A DNA stretch of 35,992 nucleotides, taken from positions 1 to 35,992 of the forward strand of contig NZ_PDWM01000033.1 in the NCBI RefSeq assembly GCF_010093225.1, read 5' to 3'. Source of the DNA: Pseudoxanthomonas koreensis. GTDB taxonomy: Bacteria; Pseudomonadota; Gammaproteobacteria; Xanthomonadales; Xanthomonadaceae. Below are positions 13,382 to 22,684 of this stretch, one piece after another. The position numbers and the translations under genes are program-made. Positions within the stretch are counted from its first letter, which is position 1; every line of letters starts with the position of its first letter. Below the pieces are notes generated by a model. It saw only the letters and a list, made by a program, of their open reading frames with translations. It did no database searches and was not told the origin of the DNA.

Positions 13382-14521
13382 TCAGCCACCCGTCGCGCAG
13401 AAGCGAGCGTAGTCGATGTAGCCCGGGAACGGCCGTCCGGGAGCGCACAGCGGGCAGTCGGGGTCCGGCGCCAGCCGTACTTCGCGGAAACGCATCGACA
13501 GCGCATCGAACTGCAGCAGCCGCCCGGCAAGCGGCTCGCCGATGCCCAGCAGCAGCTTGACCGTCTCGGCCGCCTGCAGCAGGCCGACGATGCCCGGCAG
13601 CACGCCGAGCACGCCGGCTTCGGCACAACTGGGCGCGAACTGCGGCGGCGGCGGCTCCGGGAACAGGCAGCGGTAGCACGGGCACCGGCCGCGCCGGCGG
13701 CCGGCGTCGAACACGCTGGCCTGGCCTTCGAAGCGCTGCACCGCGCCGTAGACCAGCGGCTTGCCCAGCTTCACGCAGGCATCGTTGAGCAGGTAGCGCA
13801 GCGGGAAGTTGTCCGAACCGTCCAGCACCACGTCGATGCCTTCGAGCAGGCCCTCGACGTTGGCCGCGGTGATCCGCTCGCGCACCGGCTCGACCTCGAT
13901 GCGCGGATTGAGCGCGGCCAGCCGTTCGCGCGCCGACTCGACCTTGGAGGTGCCGATCGACGCCTCGGTATGCAGGATCTGCCGCTGCAGGTTGCTGCGG
14001 TCGACCACGTCGTCGTCGACCAGGCGCAGGTGGCCGACGCCGGCGGCGGCCAGGTAGAACGCCGCCGGCGAGCCCAGCCCTCCCGCGCCGGCCAGCAGCA
14101 CATGCGCGTCCTGCAGGCGTTGCTGGCCTTCGAGGCCGACTTCCGCCAGGCGCAGGTGGCGCGAGTAGCGCTCGAGGAAGTCCGCCTCGCCGGCAGGCAG
14201 CTCCGGCCGGACCAGTGGCAGGCCCTCCTCCGCCCAGCGCACCGTGCCGCCGGCCACCGAACGCACCTGGACGAAACCGGCTGCGCGCAGCGCTTCGGCG
14301 GCGGCCAGCGAACGCTTGCCCAGCTGGCAGATCAACAGCACTTCGACGCCGGGGCCGCGCAGGTGGCGCGCGGGATCGGCTTCGAGCTCGCCGCGTGCGA
14401 TGGCCAGCGCGCCTTCGGCCTGGCCTGACACGCGCTCATGCGCCTCGCGGATGTCGACCAGCAACGCACCCTGGCGCTGGCGTTCGCGGGCTTCGCGCGG
14501 GGGGATCTCTCTGTCGTCCAT
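13382..14521 (-). CDS. moeB: Molybdopterin-synthase adenylyltransferase with N-terminal rhodanese domain
   Basis: Adenylates the C-terminal glycine of MoaD so that it can be thiocarboxylated for molybdopterin synthesis. In this 379-residue protein residues about 1-105 are a compact rhodanese domain (VDIREAHERVSGQAEGALAI; active-site-like Cys65 in LICQLGKRS). Residues about 115-360 are the E1-like ThiF/MoeB fold: GAGGLGSPAAFYLAAAGVG (nucleotide loop 145-151), DGSDNFPLRYLLND, and the zinc pairs Cys282/Cys285 and Cys356/Cys359. E. coli MoeB lacks the rhodanese; eukaryotic MOCS3 has one at the C-terminus, so this is a reversed version. A sulphur-transfer role for the extra domain is inference. 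It follows moeA after 57 bases that contain a REP. Confidence 0.93.
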   Translation of the reverse strand: MDDREIPPREARERQRQGALLVDIREAHERVSGQAEGALAIARGELEADPARHLRGPGVEVLLICQLGKRSLAAAEALRAAGFVQVRSVAGGTVRWAEEGLPLVRPELPAGEADFLERYSRHLRLAEVGLEGQQRLQDAHVLLAGAGGLGSPAAFYLAAAGVGHLRLVDDDVVDRSNLQRQILHTEASIGTSKVESARERLAALNPRIEVEPVRERITAANVEGLLEGIDVVLDGSDNFPLRYLLNDACVKLGKPLVYGAVQRFEGQASVFDAGRRRGRCPCYRCLFPEPPPPQFAPSCAEAGVLGVLPGIVGLLQAAETVKLLLGIGEPLAGRLLQFDALSMRFREVRLAPDPDCPLCAPGRPFPGYIDYARFCATGG

Positions 14522-14552
14522 GGCCCGATTATCGCCGGAGCACGGCTCCCGG

Positions 14553-14584
14553 TTGCAGGAGCCCCTCCAGGGGCGCTCCTACAA
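14553..14584. repeat. REP (GTAG-type) palindrome between moeA and moeB
   Basis: A 32-base near-palindrome, TTGCAGGAG-CCCC at the left (14553-14565) facing GGGG-CG-CTCCTACAA at the right (14570-14584) around TCCA. On the minus strand it begins TTGTAGGAGCGCCCC, the same GTAGGAGC head as the copy at 11474. The TAG of that head (14579-14581, minus strand) is the stop codon of moeA. Confidence 0.82.
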
Positions 14585-15805
14585 GGGGATCACTTCGACC
14601 AGGGCGCCGGCGGCGTAGTCGCGCGCACCTTCGTCCAGCACGATCAGCACGTCGCTGTCGGCCGCGCCACGCAGGCGGTGCGAGCCGTCGGCGGGGTTGG
14701 GCTGCGCCAGCAGGCCGGCCGCGTCGTCCTGGCCCAGGCGGCCGCGCAGGAACTCCAGGCGTTCGTGCTTCTTGCGCCACGGCGCGGCCAGCCGCGCGCG
14801 CCAGCGTGGCCGCGGCTCGCCGCGGCCCTGCAGCGCATCCAGCAGCGGCGTGCCCAGCACGCGGAAGGTCGCCAGCACAGACACCGGATTGCCCGGCAAC
14901 CCCAGCACCAGCGCCCGCCCGGCCTCGCCGAACAGCACCGGCATCCCGGGCCGCATCCACACCTTCCAGAAATGGATCCGGCCCTGCGCCTGCAGCCAGC
15001 GCGGCAGGTGGTCCTTTTCCCCGGCGGACACGCCGCCGCAGGTCAGGACCACGTCGAAACTCTCCACCGCGTCGGCCAGCGCCGCCTGGATCCGCGCCGG
15101 ATCGTCCGGCAGCGTCGGCCAGGCCACCGGCTCCAGGCCGAGCCCGCGCAGCTGCGCCATCAGCTGGTCGCGGTTGCTGTTGTAGACCTGCCCCGGCGCC
15201 AGCGGCACGCCCGGCTCGACCAGTTCGTCGCCGCTGGCGAACACCGCCACCGTCGGCCGCGACGACACCTCCAGGCGGTCGATGCCCAGCGAGGCGGCCA
15301 GGCCGATCCGCGCCGGGGTCAGGACATGCCCGGCCTGCAGCACCAGGTCGCCTTCGACCACGTCCTCGGCGCGGCGGCGCACGTTGGCGCCCGCAGCCAG
15401 GCCGGCGGGCACTTCGACCCGGCCATCGGCCTCGCCCGCGTTCTCCTTGATCAGCACCGTGTCCGCACCCCGCGGCAGCGGTGCGCCGGTGGTGATGCGC
15501 GCGCATTCCCCGGGCTGCAGGCGCAGGCCCAGGTCGGGCCCGGCGAACTGCTCGCCGGCCAGGCGCAGCGTGGTCGGGCCGTCCGGCGACAGGTCGGCAT
15601 GGCGCAGGGCGAAGCCGTCCATCGCGCTGTTGTCGAACGGCGGCAGCGCCACCGGCGCGACCACGTCGGCGGCCAGCACGCGGCCATCGGCGCGGGCGGT
15701 GGCGATGCGCTCGCGCGGCAGGCGCCGCGCCGCGGCGACCGCATGGACGATGTCCAGCGCCTCGGCCATGGAAATCCGGGTCGGGAAGTTCTCGCTCGAA
15801 GTCAT
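14579..15805 (-). CDS. moeA: Molybdopterin molybdenumtransferase
   Basis: Inserts molybdate into adenylated molybdopterin to form the molybdenum cofactor. The 408-residue product shows the MoeA order: N-terminal domain with MAEALDIV, PPFDNSAMDGFALR and ITTGAPLPRGADTVLI; the MoCF-binding domain (about 175-320) with VAVFASGDELVEPG, VYNSNRDQL and CGGVSAGEKDHL; KVWMRPGMPVLFG and LGLPGNPVS; then a C-terminal beta barrel. The ATG at 15805 is the first before the conserved part; upstream sequence in frame is basic and unconserved. It lies 58 bases after mobA. The final codons CCC TTG TAG run into a REP palindrome, which provides the stop. Confidence 0.95.
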   Translation of the reverse strand: MTSSENFPTRISMAEALDIVHAVAAARRLPRERIATARADGRVLAADVVAPVALPPFDNSAMDGFALRHADLSPDGPTTLRLAGEQFAGPDLGLRLQPGECARITTGAPLPRGADTVLIKENAGEADGRVEVPAGLAAGANVRRRAEDVVEGDLVLQAGHVLTPARIGLAASLGIDRLEVSSRPTVAVFASGDELVEPGVPLAPGQVYNSNRDQLMAQLRGLGLEPVAWPTLPDDPARIQAALADAVESFDVVLTCGGVSAGEKDHLPRWLQAQGRIHFWKVWMRPGMPVLFGEAGRALVLGLPGNPVSVLATFRVLGTPLLDALQGRGEPRPRWRARLAAPWRKKHERLEFLRGRLGQDDAAGLLAQPNPADGSHRLRGAADSDVLIVLDEGARDYAAGALVEVIPL

Positions 15806-15863
15806 GCGCTGGCCCGTGGTTGCCACCCGTCGCATCGCGCGGCGGGCGTAGGCGCAGGTCCGC

Positions 15864-16448
15864 TCACGGCAGCGCGATGCGCGCGACGGCAAGGTCCTGC
15901 GGCGTGTTGAGGTTGCCGAAGCGTACCCCCGGCAGGCGCACCCGCGACAGGTCCAGGTGCCGTGCCAGCGCGCGCGGCGCCAATTCGCCGCCGGCGATCA
16001 TCGCCGGCAATACCTCGCGCAGGCGCGAAACCCGGTACAGCGCCACCAGCGGCTGCAGGCCGTCGTCATCCTCGGCCATCGCGCCGTCCGCCGCGGCGCC
16101 GGCGAGCAGCGTGCGCACCAGGCAGTCGTTCACGTCGAACAGGTCCACCGGCACCGTCAGCAGCCAGGGAGTGGCGCAGGCCGCGGCCAACGCGTCGATG
16201 CCGGCCAGCGGACCGCTGCCTCCGTCCCCGATCCGGTCCGGCACGGCCTCCAGCCCTGCGTCGGTGTAGCGCTGCACGTCGCGGTTGGCGCTGACCAGCA
16301 CCGGCCCGGTCTCGCCAGGGAAACGGCGGGCGAAGCGCAGCACCTGCGGCACGCCGTCGCGTTCGAGCCAGGCCTTGTCCACGCCGCCCAGGCGGACGCC
16401 ACGTCCACCGGCCAGCAGGCCCAGGGTCAGTTCGCCGGCGGCAGGCAC
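15864..16448 (-). CDS. mobA: Molybdenum cofactor guanylyltransferase
   Basis: Transfers GMP to the molybdenum cofactor to give the guanine dinucleotide form used by DMSO-reductase-family enzymes. The 194-residue product has the nucleotidyltransferase head LAGGRGVRLGGVDKAWLERDG, the GSGPLAGI and TVPVDLF core motifs (the canonical CDMP is varied to VPVD), and the tail FGNLNTPQDLAVA. I chose the GTG at 16448 because AGGAGG ends five bases before it; the frame also allows a GTG two codons earlier, which would overlap that ribosome site. It begins 10 bases after the der stop, so it is translated in the der operon. Confidence 0.92.
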   Translation of the reverse strand: MPAAGELTLGLLAGGRGVRLGGVDKAWLERDGVPQVLRFARRFPGETGPVLVSANRDVQRYTDAGLEAVPDRIGDGGSGPLAGIDALAAACATPWLLTVPVDLFDVNDCLVRTLLAGAAADGAMAEDDDGLQPLVALYRVSRLREVLPAMIAGGELAPRALARHLDLSRVRLPGVRFGNLNTPQDLAVARIALP

Positions 16449-16458
16449 CGCCACCTCC

Positions 16459-17856
16459 TCACTTGCGCTTGACGTGCCGCATCAGCCGGCGCTTGCGCGC
16501 GACCTGGCGGTCGGTGAGTTCGTTCTTCTTCCCTTCGTAGGGATTGGCGCCTTCGCGGAACAGCATCCGCACCGGCGTGCCCACCAGCTTGAAGCGCTTG
16601 CGGAAGAAGTTCTCCAGGTAGCGCTTGTACGACTCTGGCAGGTCCTTCAGCCGGGTGCCGTGGACCACGAAGGTCGGCGGGTTCTCACCGCCCGGGTGCA
16701 CGTAGCGCAGCTTGGCCGCGTGGCCGCGCACGCTCGGCGGCGGGTTGGCCTCCACCGCGATCTCCAGCGCCTTGTTGACCTCGCTGGTACCGAAGGTGCG
16801 GATCGCCGAAGCGTGCGCACGGTGCACCGCGCGGAACAGTTCGCGCAGGCCCGAGCCGTGCGTGGCCGAGATCCGCACTGCCTCGGCCCAGGGCACGAAC
16901 GACAGCTTGCGGTCGAGCAGGCTCTCGGCCTGCTCGCGCTGGTAGGTACTGAGGCCGTCCCACTTGTTGACCGCGATCACCAGCGCGCGGCCGGCGTCGA
17001 GCACCGCGCCGAGCACGGTCGCGTCCTGGTCGGTCACGCCCTCGGTGGCGTCGAGCATCAGCACCGCGACCTGGCAGCGCTCGATCGCCTGCAGGGTCTT
17101 GACCACGCTGAACTTCTCCACCGCCTCCTCGACCCTGCCCTTGCGGCGGATGCCGGCGGTGTCGACCAGGCGGTAGCGCTTGCCGTCGCGTTCGAGGTCG
17201 GCGGCGATGGAATCACGAGTGGTACCGGGCACTTCCGAGGCGATCATCCGCTCCTCGCCCAGCAGCCGGTTCACCAGCGTGGACTTGCCCACGTTGGGGC
17301 GGCCGACGAAGGCGATGCGCAGGCGCTCCGGATCGTTGTCCAGGTCCTCGACACTGCCCTCTTCCGGCAGCCGCCCGAGGATCTCTTCGTGCAGGTCGTC
17401 CAGCCCCTGCCGGTGCGCGGCGGAAACCGCGAGCATGTCGGCGAAGCCGTAGCGCGCGAACTCGGCGCGCACCGCGTCTTCATTGGTGCCGTCGATCTTG
17501 TTGACCAGCAGCAGGGTCGGCCGCGCCAGCTTGCGCAGCCAGGCCAGGATCTCGTCGTCCAGCGCCGAGGCACCATCGCGGGCGTCGACCACGAACACCA
17601 CCAGGTCGGCCTCGCCGGCCGCCGCGCGCGCCTGGCGGGCGGTGGCACCGGCCAGGCCTTCCTCTTCGCCGGCGATGCCGCCGGTGTCGACCAGCAGGAA
17701 CGGCCGCTCCGGGTCGAGCCGGCACACGCCGTAGTGGCGGTCGCGGGTGACGCCGGGCTGGTCGTGGACCAGCGCGTCGCGGCTGCGCGTCAGCGCATTG
17801 AACAGGGTCGACTTGCCGACATTCGGCCGTCCAACCAGGGCAACCAGCGGCAACAT
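16459..17856 (-). CDS. der: Ribosome biogenesis GTPase Der (EngA)
   Basis: Essential tandem GTPase for 50S subunit maturation. The 465 residues contain two G domains: G1 GRPNVGKST at 9-17, with GGI and NKID (about 119-122); and a second GRPNVGKST at 185-193, with DTAGIRRKG and NKWD. A C-terminal KH-like domain follows (about 355-440, with [19 protein letters not shown]) and then a basic tail. GGGA precedes the ATG at about five bases. It lies 27 bases after bamB, the conserved bamB-der pairing, and is closely followed by mobA. Confidence 0.98.
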   Translation of the reverse strand: MLPLVALVGRPNVGKSTLFNALTRSRDALVHDQPGVTRDRHYGVCRLDPERPFLLVDTGGIAGEEEGLAGATARQARAAAGEADLVVFVVDARDGASALDDEILAWLRKLARPTLLLVNKIDGTNEDAVRAEFARYGFADMLAVSAAHRQGLDDLHEEILGRLPEEGSVEDLDNDPERLRIAFVGRPNVGKSTLVNRLLGEERMIASEVPGTTRDSIAADLERDGKRYRLVDTAGIRRKGRVEEAVEKFSVVKTLQAIERCQVAVLMLDATEGVTDQDATVLGAVLDAGRALVIAVNKWDGLSTYQREQAESLLDRKLSFVPWAEAVRISATHGSGLRELFRAVHRAHASAIRTFGTSEVNKALEIAVEANPPPSVRGHAAKLRYVHPGGENPPTFVVHGTRLKDLPESYKRYLENFFRKRFKLVGTPVRMLFREGANPYEGKKNELTDRQVARKRRLMRHVKRK

Positions 17857-17883
17857 GGCGCGATCCCTGCCTGCATCCTTCCG

Positions 17884-19086
17884 TCAGTCCAGACGGAAGG
17901 CGGTGAGGCCGCCTTCGACGTTCTGCACCAGCAGGATTCCATCGGCCACCAGCGGCTGGCCCTTGATCGCGTTGCCGCCGACGCGCTCGCGCGCGGCGAA
18001 CTCGCCATTGTCCAGGCGCAGCCAGTGCAGGTAGCCATCGAAGTCGCCGACCACGGCGTAGTCGCCCTGCACCGCCGGGCCGGTCAGCGAACGTCGCGCC
18101 AGCGCCGGCTGCGACCACAGCGCTGCGCCGCTGTTGCGATCGAGCAGGTACACGGTGCCGGCCGGGCTGGAAACCAGTACGCCGGCGGAGGCGGCGGCCA
18201 TGCCGCCGATGCCGCCGTGCTCGCTCTGCCACATCGGGCGTCCGCTCGGGCCGTCGATTGCGATGGTGCGGTTCTTGAAGCTGCTTGCGTACAGCATCGT
18301 GCCGTCGATCAGCGGTGCGCTGTCGACGTCGGCCATGCGCTCAAGTTCGGTGCGGCCTTCCGGGATGCCGATGGTCTGCTGCCACAGCACGCGGCCATCC
18401 TGCAGCGCCAGCGCGCTGAGAGTGCCGTCGTCGTTGCCGGAGAACAGCACGCCCGGGGCCCAGGTGAGAGGCGAGTTGCCGCGCACGGTCAGCGACGGCA
18501 ATTCGTGCTCGTTGAACCAGCGGCGCTCGCCACTGGCCGCGTCGAACGCGGTCACCCGACCGTCGTTGCTGCGCACGAACACCGCACCCTGGGCCACCAG
18601 CGGGGCCACGATCACTTCGCTGGTGACCTTCGACCGCCAGCGCTCGGCGCCGGACGCCGCATCCAGGGCGATGACGTCGCCACCCAGGCTGCCCACCACC
18701 ACCAGGCCCTCGCCGACGCCGGGGCCACCGGCCAGGCGCAGTTCCTTCTCTTCCTTGCCGCCGCTGAATCCCCACACTTGCCTGCCGGTCTGCAGGTCCA
18801 GCGCGACCAGGCGGTTCTCGCTGGCCGCGGCGTACACGATCCCGTCGGCCACGGCCGGCGCCTGGCGCGCACCGATCCTGCGCTCACCGTCCCCCAGTCC
18901 GGTCGACCAGATCTTCGAGGGACGCACGGTGGCGGTGAAATCGACCAGTTCGGCCGGCTCGGCGGCCTTCTTCGCTTCGGCGTCCTTGCCGGCGAACCAG
19001 CCCTTGACCGTGGTGCAGCCCGACAGGGCGAGCACCAGCAGGCCCACGGCCGCGAGCGGACGGATCATGCGCACGCTGGCGACCAT
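17884..19086 (-). CDS. bamB: Outer membrane protein assembly factor BamB
   Basis: Lipoprotein subunit of the BAM complex that inserts beta-barrel proteins in the outer membrane. The 400-residue precursor has a signal peptide with lipobox LSGC (Cys24 acylated) and then an eight-bladed PQQ-type beta propeller; repeated blade motifs are visible, such as VALDLQTGRQVWGFSGG, IALDAASGAERWRS, TAFDAASGERRWF and YLLDRNSGAALWSQ. The ATG at 19086 has GGAGG nine bases upstream inside the end of yfgM; an ATG six codons later is also possible. It starts one base after the yfgM stop and precedes der. Confidence 0.96.
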   Translation of the reverse strand: MVASVRMIRPLAAVGLLVLALSGCTTVKGWFAGKDAEAKKAAEPAELVDFTATVRPSKIWSTGLGDGERRIGARQAPAVADGIVYAAASENRLVALDLQTGRQVWGFSGGKEEKELRLAGGPGVGEGLVVVGSLGGDVIALDAASGAERWRSKVTSEVIVAPLVAQGAVFVRSNDGRVTAFDAASGERRWFNEHELPSLTVRGNSPLTWAPGVLFSGNDDGTLSALALQDGRVLWQQTIGIPEGRTELERMADVDSAPLIDGTMLYASSFKNRTIAIDGPSGRPMWQSEHGGIGGMAAASAGVLVSSPAGTVYLLDRNSGAALWSQPALARRSLTGPAVQGDYAVVGDFDGYLHWLRLDNGEFAARERVGGNAIKGQPLVADGILLVQNVEGGLTAFRLD

Positions 19087-19087
19087 G

Positions 19088-19717
19088 TCAGATCGCCTCC
19101 GCCGGCGCCGCAGGCACCTGCCCGCCGGCTTCCTGCAGCTTGAGTTCGACCCGGCGGCGCGCCGGCGAGGCCACGTCGGTGCCGGTCAGCGCCTGGGCGT
19201 ACGCCTCGCGCGCCTCTTCCTGCTTGCCGGAGGCGAACAGCGCGTCGCCGCGCAATTCCTGCGCGGTGCTGCCGGTATCGCCGGCGAGCTGCCTGATCGC
19301 CTCTTCCGGCTTGCCGGTGGCGTTGAGCAGCTGCGCGATGCGTTCGTTGACCACGCCCTGCAGGGACGGGTCGGCCTGGATGCCCCGCAGCGTGGCCAGC
19401 GCCTCTTCGGGCTTGCCGGCCTCGACCTGGGCCTTGGCCACGCGCAGCGCGGCCAGGGCGGCGTACGTGCCTTTCTGTCCGGCAAGCAGGGAACCGGCCT
19501 TGTCGAGCTGGCCGGCTTCCAGTTGCTCGACCGCCTGGGTATAGGCGCCGTGCGCCTGCTGTTCCTGCTGCGCCTGGTGGCGCCCCCACCACTGCCAGCC
19601 GTAGATCGCGGCGATGCCCAGCGCCAGTCCGCCGATGATGCCCAGTGCGTTCTCGCGCAGCCAGGCGCGGACGCGTTCGCCCTGTTCGTGCTCGTCCAGA
19701 AGGTCGTCGATTGCCAT
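19088..19717 (-). CDS. yfgM: YfgM-type periplasmic TPR protein (ancillary SecYEG translocon subunit)
   Basis: Inner-membrane protein with a short cytoplasmic N-terminus (AIDDLLDEHEQGERVRAWLREN), one membrane helix at about residues 24-43 (ALGIIGGLALGIAAIYGW) and a periplasmic alpha-helical TPR region rich in EEA repeats. In E. coli YfgM binds the Sec translocon and works with PpiD on exported proteins. The 209-residue form uses the ATG at 19717, with AGGGA six bases upstream, and matches the family length. It lies directly before bamB; the 70 bases separating it from rodZ hold only GC-rich inverted repeats. Confidence 0.93.
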   Translation of the reverse strand: MAIDDLLDEHEQGERVRAWLRENALGIIGGLALGIAAIYGWQWWGRHQAQQEQQAHGAYTQAVEQLEAGQLDKAGSLLAGQKGTYAALAALRVAKAQVEAGKPEEALATLRGIQADPSLQGVVNERIAQLLNATGKPEEAIRQLAGDTGSTAQELRGDALFASGKQEEAREAYAQALTGTDVASPARRRVELKLQEAGGQVPAAPAEAI

Positions 19718-19787
19718 GCAGTTCCCTGCCCCGCGCGCCGTGCGGCGGGGTCCGTTGTTCCATGTTGGATGCCGCCGGCCGCGCCGG

Positions 19788-20630
19788 CTATTCGGCGGCG
19801 GTGACGGAACCGTCAGAGGATACCGCAAAGCGGGCCACGTTCGCCCGCTGGAACGGCGTCAGGTCAACGATACTGCCGGCTTGCTGAACCCGTACCACCG
19901 ATGCGTTGCCGAGCACCACGCGGCCGATGCCGCCGGCCTCGAAGCTGCGGCTGTCGCCCGCGCGCATCAGGCCCTGCTCGACCGTTCTGCCATCCGGCGC
20001 GGTCACCTGCATCCAGCTTTCGCCGCTGAATTCCAGCTGGAGCGCGCCCGTGGCGGCCTGCGCCGCACGCGCCACCGGCGGCGCCAGCGAAGCCACGTAG
20101 GGGGCGTTGCCGACGGTCGCCGCCGGGACGGTGGTTGCCGCCGCCGGACCCGGTGCCACGGGCCTGGTGGCCATCTCGGCTTCCGGCGGCAGCGCATCCA
20201 GCGAAGCGGTGGTCGGCGGGGTGTCGCCGAAGTGGGTACGGGTGGCCAGCCACACCGGCACGGCGATGGCAGCGGTGATCACCACGTACACGGCCTTGCG
20301 GCCGACGCCCTCCATCACCCGCTGCAAGCGCGGGGTATGCGCGTGGCTGACCAGGTCGACCGGCCTGGCCGGGGCGACCTCGATGTCCAGGAACGGTTCG
20401 ACGTCGATCCCGAGCAGGCGCGCGTAGCTGCGCAGCTGGCCTCGGACGAACACGCTGGCGCCGATCACCTGCCAGCGCCCCTCCTCCAGGGCCTCGACCA
20501 CGTGGACCGGCATGCGCAGCCTGGCGGCGACTTCGGGCACGCCCAGGCCTGCGGCCTGCCGTGCCTCGCGCAGGCGCTCGCCGCATCCGCGCGCATCGCC
20601 CTGGATGTTCGTGTTCGACTCGTGGATCAC
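19788..20630 (-). CDS. rodZ: Cytoskeleton protein RodZ
   Basis: Bitopic membrane protein that couples MreB to the elongation machinery and rod shape. The 280 residues show a cytoplasmic HTH_25 domain (about 14-85: GERLREARQAAGLGVPEVAA, ALEEGRW, FVRGQLRSYARLLGID), a basic linker, a membrane helix at about 113-130 (AVYVVITAAIAVPVWLAT), a Pro/Ala-rich periplasmic linker and a C-terminal DUF4115 beta domain (LQLEFSGESWMQVTAPDGRT). Translation begins at a GTG overlapping the pilW stop as GTGA, indicating coupling. In E. coli ispG and hisS lie between rodZ and yfgM; here they are absent. Confidence 0.95.
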   Translation of the reverse strand: MIHESNTNIQGDARGCGERLREARQAAGLGVPEVAARLRMPVHVVEALEEGRWQVIGASVFVRGQLRSYARLLGIDVEPFLDIEVAPARPVDLVSHAHTPRLQRVMEGVGRKAVYVVITAAIAVPVWLATRTHFGDTPPTTASLDALPPEAEMATRPVAPGPAAATTVPAATVGNAPYVASLAPPVARAAQAATGALQLEFSGESWMQVTAPDGRTVEQGLMRAGDSRSFEAGGIGRVVLGNASVVRVQQAGSIVDLTPFQRANVARFAVSSDGSVTAAE

Positions 20631-21439
20631 TGTGGCCCTTCCCCGGTACTGGAAAGCGCGGCCTGCGGGAACTCCGCCCGCAACCGCTGCTGGTATCGAC
20701 TGGCGGCCGCCCTGTCGCCAAGCCTCTCTTCGATCCGAGCGGCGAGTTGTAACACGGATGCATCGGCCGGCGCTGCCGCCAGCCTGCGTTCCGCGAACGC
20801 ACGCGCCTCGAAGAATCGCCCCTGCGCATATTGATACTCGGCCATGCTGGCCAGTGCATAGGCGTTTGCAGGCTCCATTTCCAGAGCGCGACGCAGGTCA
20901 CGCTCGGCGCGTTCGGTCTGTCCGCTTTTCAGCGCGCAACCGCCGGCATTGGCCAGCGCCGAGGCGGGCGAACCGTAGCCCGGAGCGGCCAGCGCGCGGT
21001 CGAACCAGACCAGCGCTTCGGCCGGATAGCCATTGCCGCAGAGCCACGCGCCGTAGTTGTTGAGCACCTCGCCGCGCTGCGGCGCCAGCTCGGCCGCGTG
21101 CCGGTAGTGTTCGCCGGCGAGTGTCGTACGGCCGCGGCGGGTCTCGATCACGCCCAGCATGGTCCAGGCGTCGGCCGAGGCCGGATCCAGCTTGAGCGCC
21201 TTGCGCACGTGTGCCTCGGCCGCGTCGATGTCGCCGGAGGCGAAGCGCTGGCCGGCCAGCGCCAGGGTGTCGCGCACCATCACCCGCTGCTTGGTCGCCT
21301 CGCTGTCCACCGCCTTGTAGGGCCGCGCGACTTCCTCGCTGCCCTTGATCTTGGGCGGCTTGATCGTCCCGGGCTTCGAGCACGCCGCGGCCAGCAGCGT
21401 GGCGACGAGCAGCAGCGGCAGCCGGAAGTCAGGCCGCAT
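20627..21439 (-). CDS. pilW: Type IV pilus biogenesis/stability lipoprotein PilW (PilF)
   Basis: Outer-membrane lipoprotein (pilotin) needed for assembly of the PilQ secretin and hence type IV pili and twitching. The 270-residue precursor has a signal peptide with lipobox LAAAC (Cys20) and about six TPR units; the clearest are [40 protein letters not shown] and [21 protein letters not shown]. The ATG lies within the end of rlmN (11-base overlap), and its stop overlaps the rodZ GTG start, so the three genes are tightly coupled. No other pil gene is in the window. Confidence 0.94.
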   Translation of the reverse strand: MRPDFRLPLLLVATLLAAACSKPGTIKPPKIKGSEEVARPYKAVDSEATKQRVMVRDTLALAGQRFASGDIDAAEAHVRKALKLDPASADAWTMLGVIETRRGRTTLAGEHYRHAAELAPQRGEVLNNYGAWLCGNGYPAEALVWFDRALAAPGYGSPASALANAGGCALKSGQTERAERDLRRALEMEPANAYALASMAEYQYAQGRFFEARAFAERRLAAAPADASVLQLAARIEERLGDRAAASRYQQRLRAEFPQAALSSTGEGPQ

Positions 21440-22670
21440 GACCGTCGCGCCGCTCCTGCTCGAGCCCCCGGCGGAACTCCGCCTGGCGCCGGGTGCGGTC
21501 CATGACCTGGCCCTTGAGCTGGCCGCAGGCCGCGTCGATGTCGTCGCCGCGGGTGCGGCGGACCATGGCCAGCACCTGCGAGTCGAGCAGGATCTTCTGG
21601 AAGGCGCGGATCTGCGCCTCGTCCGAGCGCTCGTAGCGGGTCCCCGGGAACGGATTGAACGGGATCAGGTTGACCTTGCCCGAATCCTTCGCCTGCACGG
21701 CGTTGTCGAACTGGCGCATCAGCTTCGCCAGCTGGCGGGCGTGCTCGGGCTGGTCGTTGACACCCTTCATCAGGGTGTACTCGAAGGTCACCGAGTCGCG
21801 CTTCTTGTTGTCGCGCAGGTAGCGCGCGCAGGAAGCCATCAACTCGGCGATCGGATACTTCTTGTTGAGCGGAACCAGGGTCTCCCGCAGTTCGTCGCTG
21901 GCCGCATGCAGGGACACTGCCAGCGACACATCGCTCTCGGCCGACAGCCGGTCGATCATCGGCACCAGGCCCGAGGTCGACAGGGTCACCCGCTTGTTGG
22001 CCAGGCCGTAGCCCAGGTCGTCGCGCATCACGCTCATCGCGCGCACGACGTTGTCGAAATTCATCAGCGGCTCGCCCATGCCCATCATCACCACATTGGT
22101 GAGGCGGCGCTGCTGGTGCGGCACGTTGCCCAGATGGCGGGCGGCGACCCAGACCTGGCCGATGATCTCGGCGGTGGTCAGGTTGCGGTTGAAGCCCTGG
22201 GTGGCGGTCGAGCAGAAGGTGCAGTTGAGGCCGCAGCCGACCTGCGAGGACACGCACAGGGTGCCGCGCCCCTTGTCGGGGATGTACACGGCCTCGATCG
22301 CGTTCCTGCCATCGGTGCCCATCGCCAGCAGCCACTTGTGGGTGCCGTCGGCGGAGGGCTTGTCGAACACGATGTTGGGGACGACGACCTCGGCATGCTG
22401 CTGCAGCTTGGCGCGCAGGGCCTTGCCGAGGTCGGTCATCTGGTCGAAGTCGGTGACGTAGCGGTGGTGGATCCACTTCATCACCTGGTGGGCGCGGTAG
22501 CGCTGCTCGCCGAGGGTCTCGGCGAAGAAGCGCTCCAGACCCTCGCGGTCCAGATCAAGCAGGTTCTGGCGCGCGGACGCAGCCACCGGCGCAACCGCCC
22601 CTCCGGCGACGGAGTCGCCGGTGACGGTGACGGACGGGATCGGCTGCAGTTCGGCCATGTCGCTACGCAT
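21429..22670 (-). CDS. rlmN: Dual-specificity RNA methyltransferase RlmN
   Basis: Radical-SAM enzyme that makes 2-methyladenosine at A2503 of 23S rRNA and A37 of several tRNAs. The 413 residues show the 4Fe-4S motif CGLNCTFC (Cys146, Cys150, Cys153), the [16 protein letters not shown]-binding segment, [20 protein letters not shown], and the C-terminal catalytic Cys382 in [11 protein letters not shown] that carries the methyl intermediate. The N-terminus has about 30 extra variable residues before the conserved [10 protein letters not shown]. An ATG at 22658 is an alternative start. It lies 14 bases after ndk and overlaps pilW. Confidence 0.96.
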   Translation of the reverse strand: MRSDMAELQPIPSVTVTGDSVAGGAVAPVAASARQNLLDLDREGLERFFAETLGEQRYRAHQVMKWIHHRYVTDFDQMTDLGKALRAKLQQHAEVVVPNIVFDKPSADGTHKWLLAMGTDGRNAIEAVYIPDKGRGTLCVSSQVGCGLNCTFCSTATQGFNRNLTTAEIIGQVWVAARHLGNVPHQQRRLTNVVMMGMGEPLMNFDNVVRAMSVMRDDLGYGLANKRVTLSTSGLVPMIDRLSAESDVSLAVSLHAASDELRETLVPLNKKYPIAELMASCARYLRDNKKRDSVTFEYTLMKGVNDQPEHARQLAKLMRQFDNAVQAKDSGKVNLIPFNPFPGTRYERSDEAQIRAFQKILLDSQVLAMVRRTRGDDIDAACGQLKGQVMDRTRRQAEFRRGLEQERRDGHAA

Positions 22671-22684
22671 CCGGAATTTCGCGC

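Noticed and set aside
11474-14584. The two GTAGGAGC repeats as remnants of a CRISPR array
   Set aside because: They are 3 kb apart, palindromic, in opposite gene contexts and have no regular spacers or cas genes; the REP family explains them.
16449-16454. MobA starting at the GTG of 16454
   Set aside because: That codon is part of the AGGAGG ribosome site itself; the GTG at 16448 has proper spacing.
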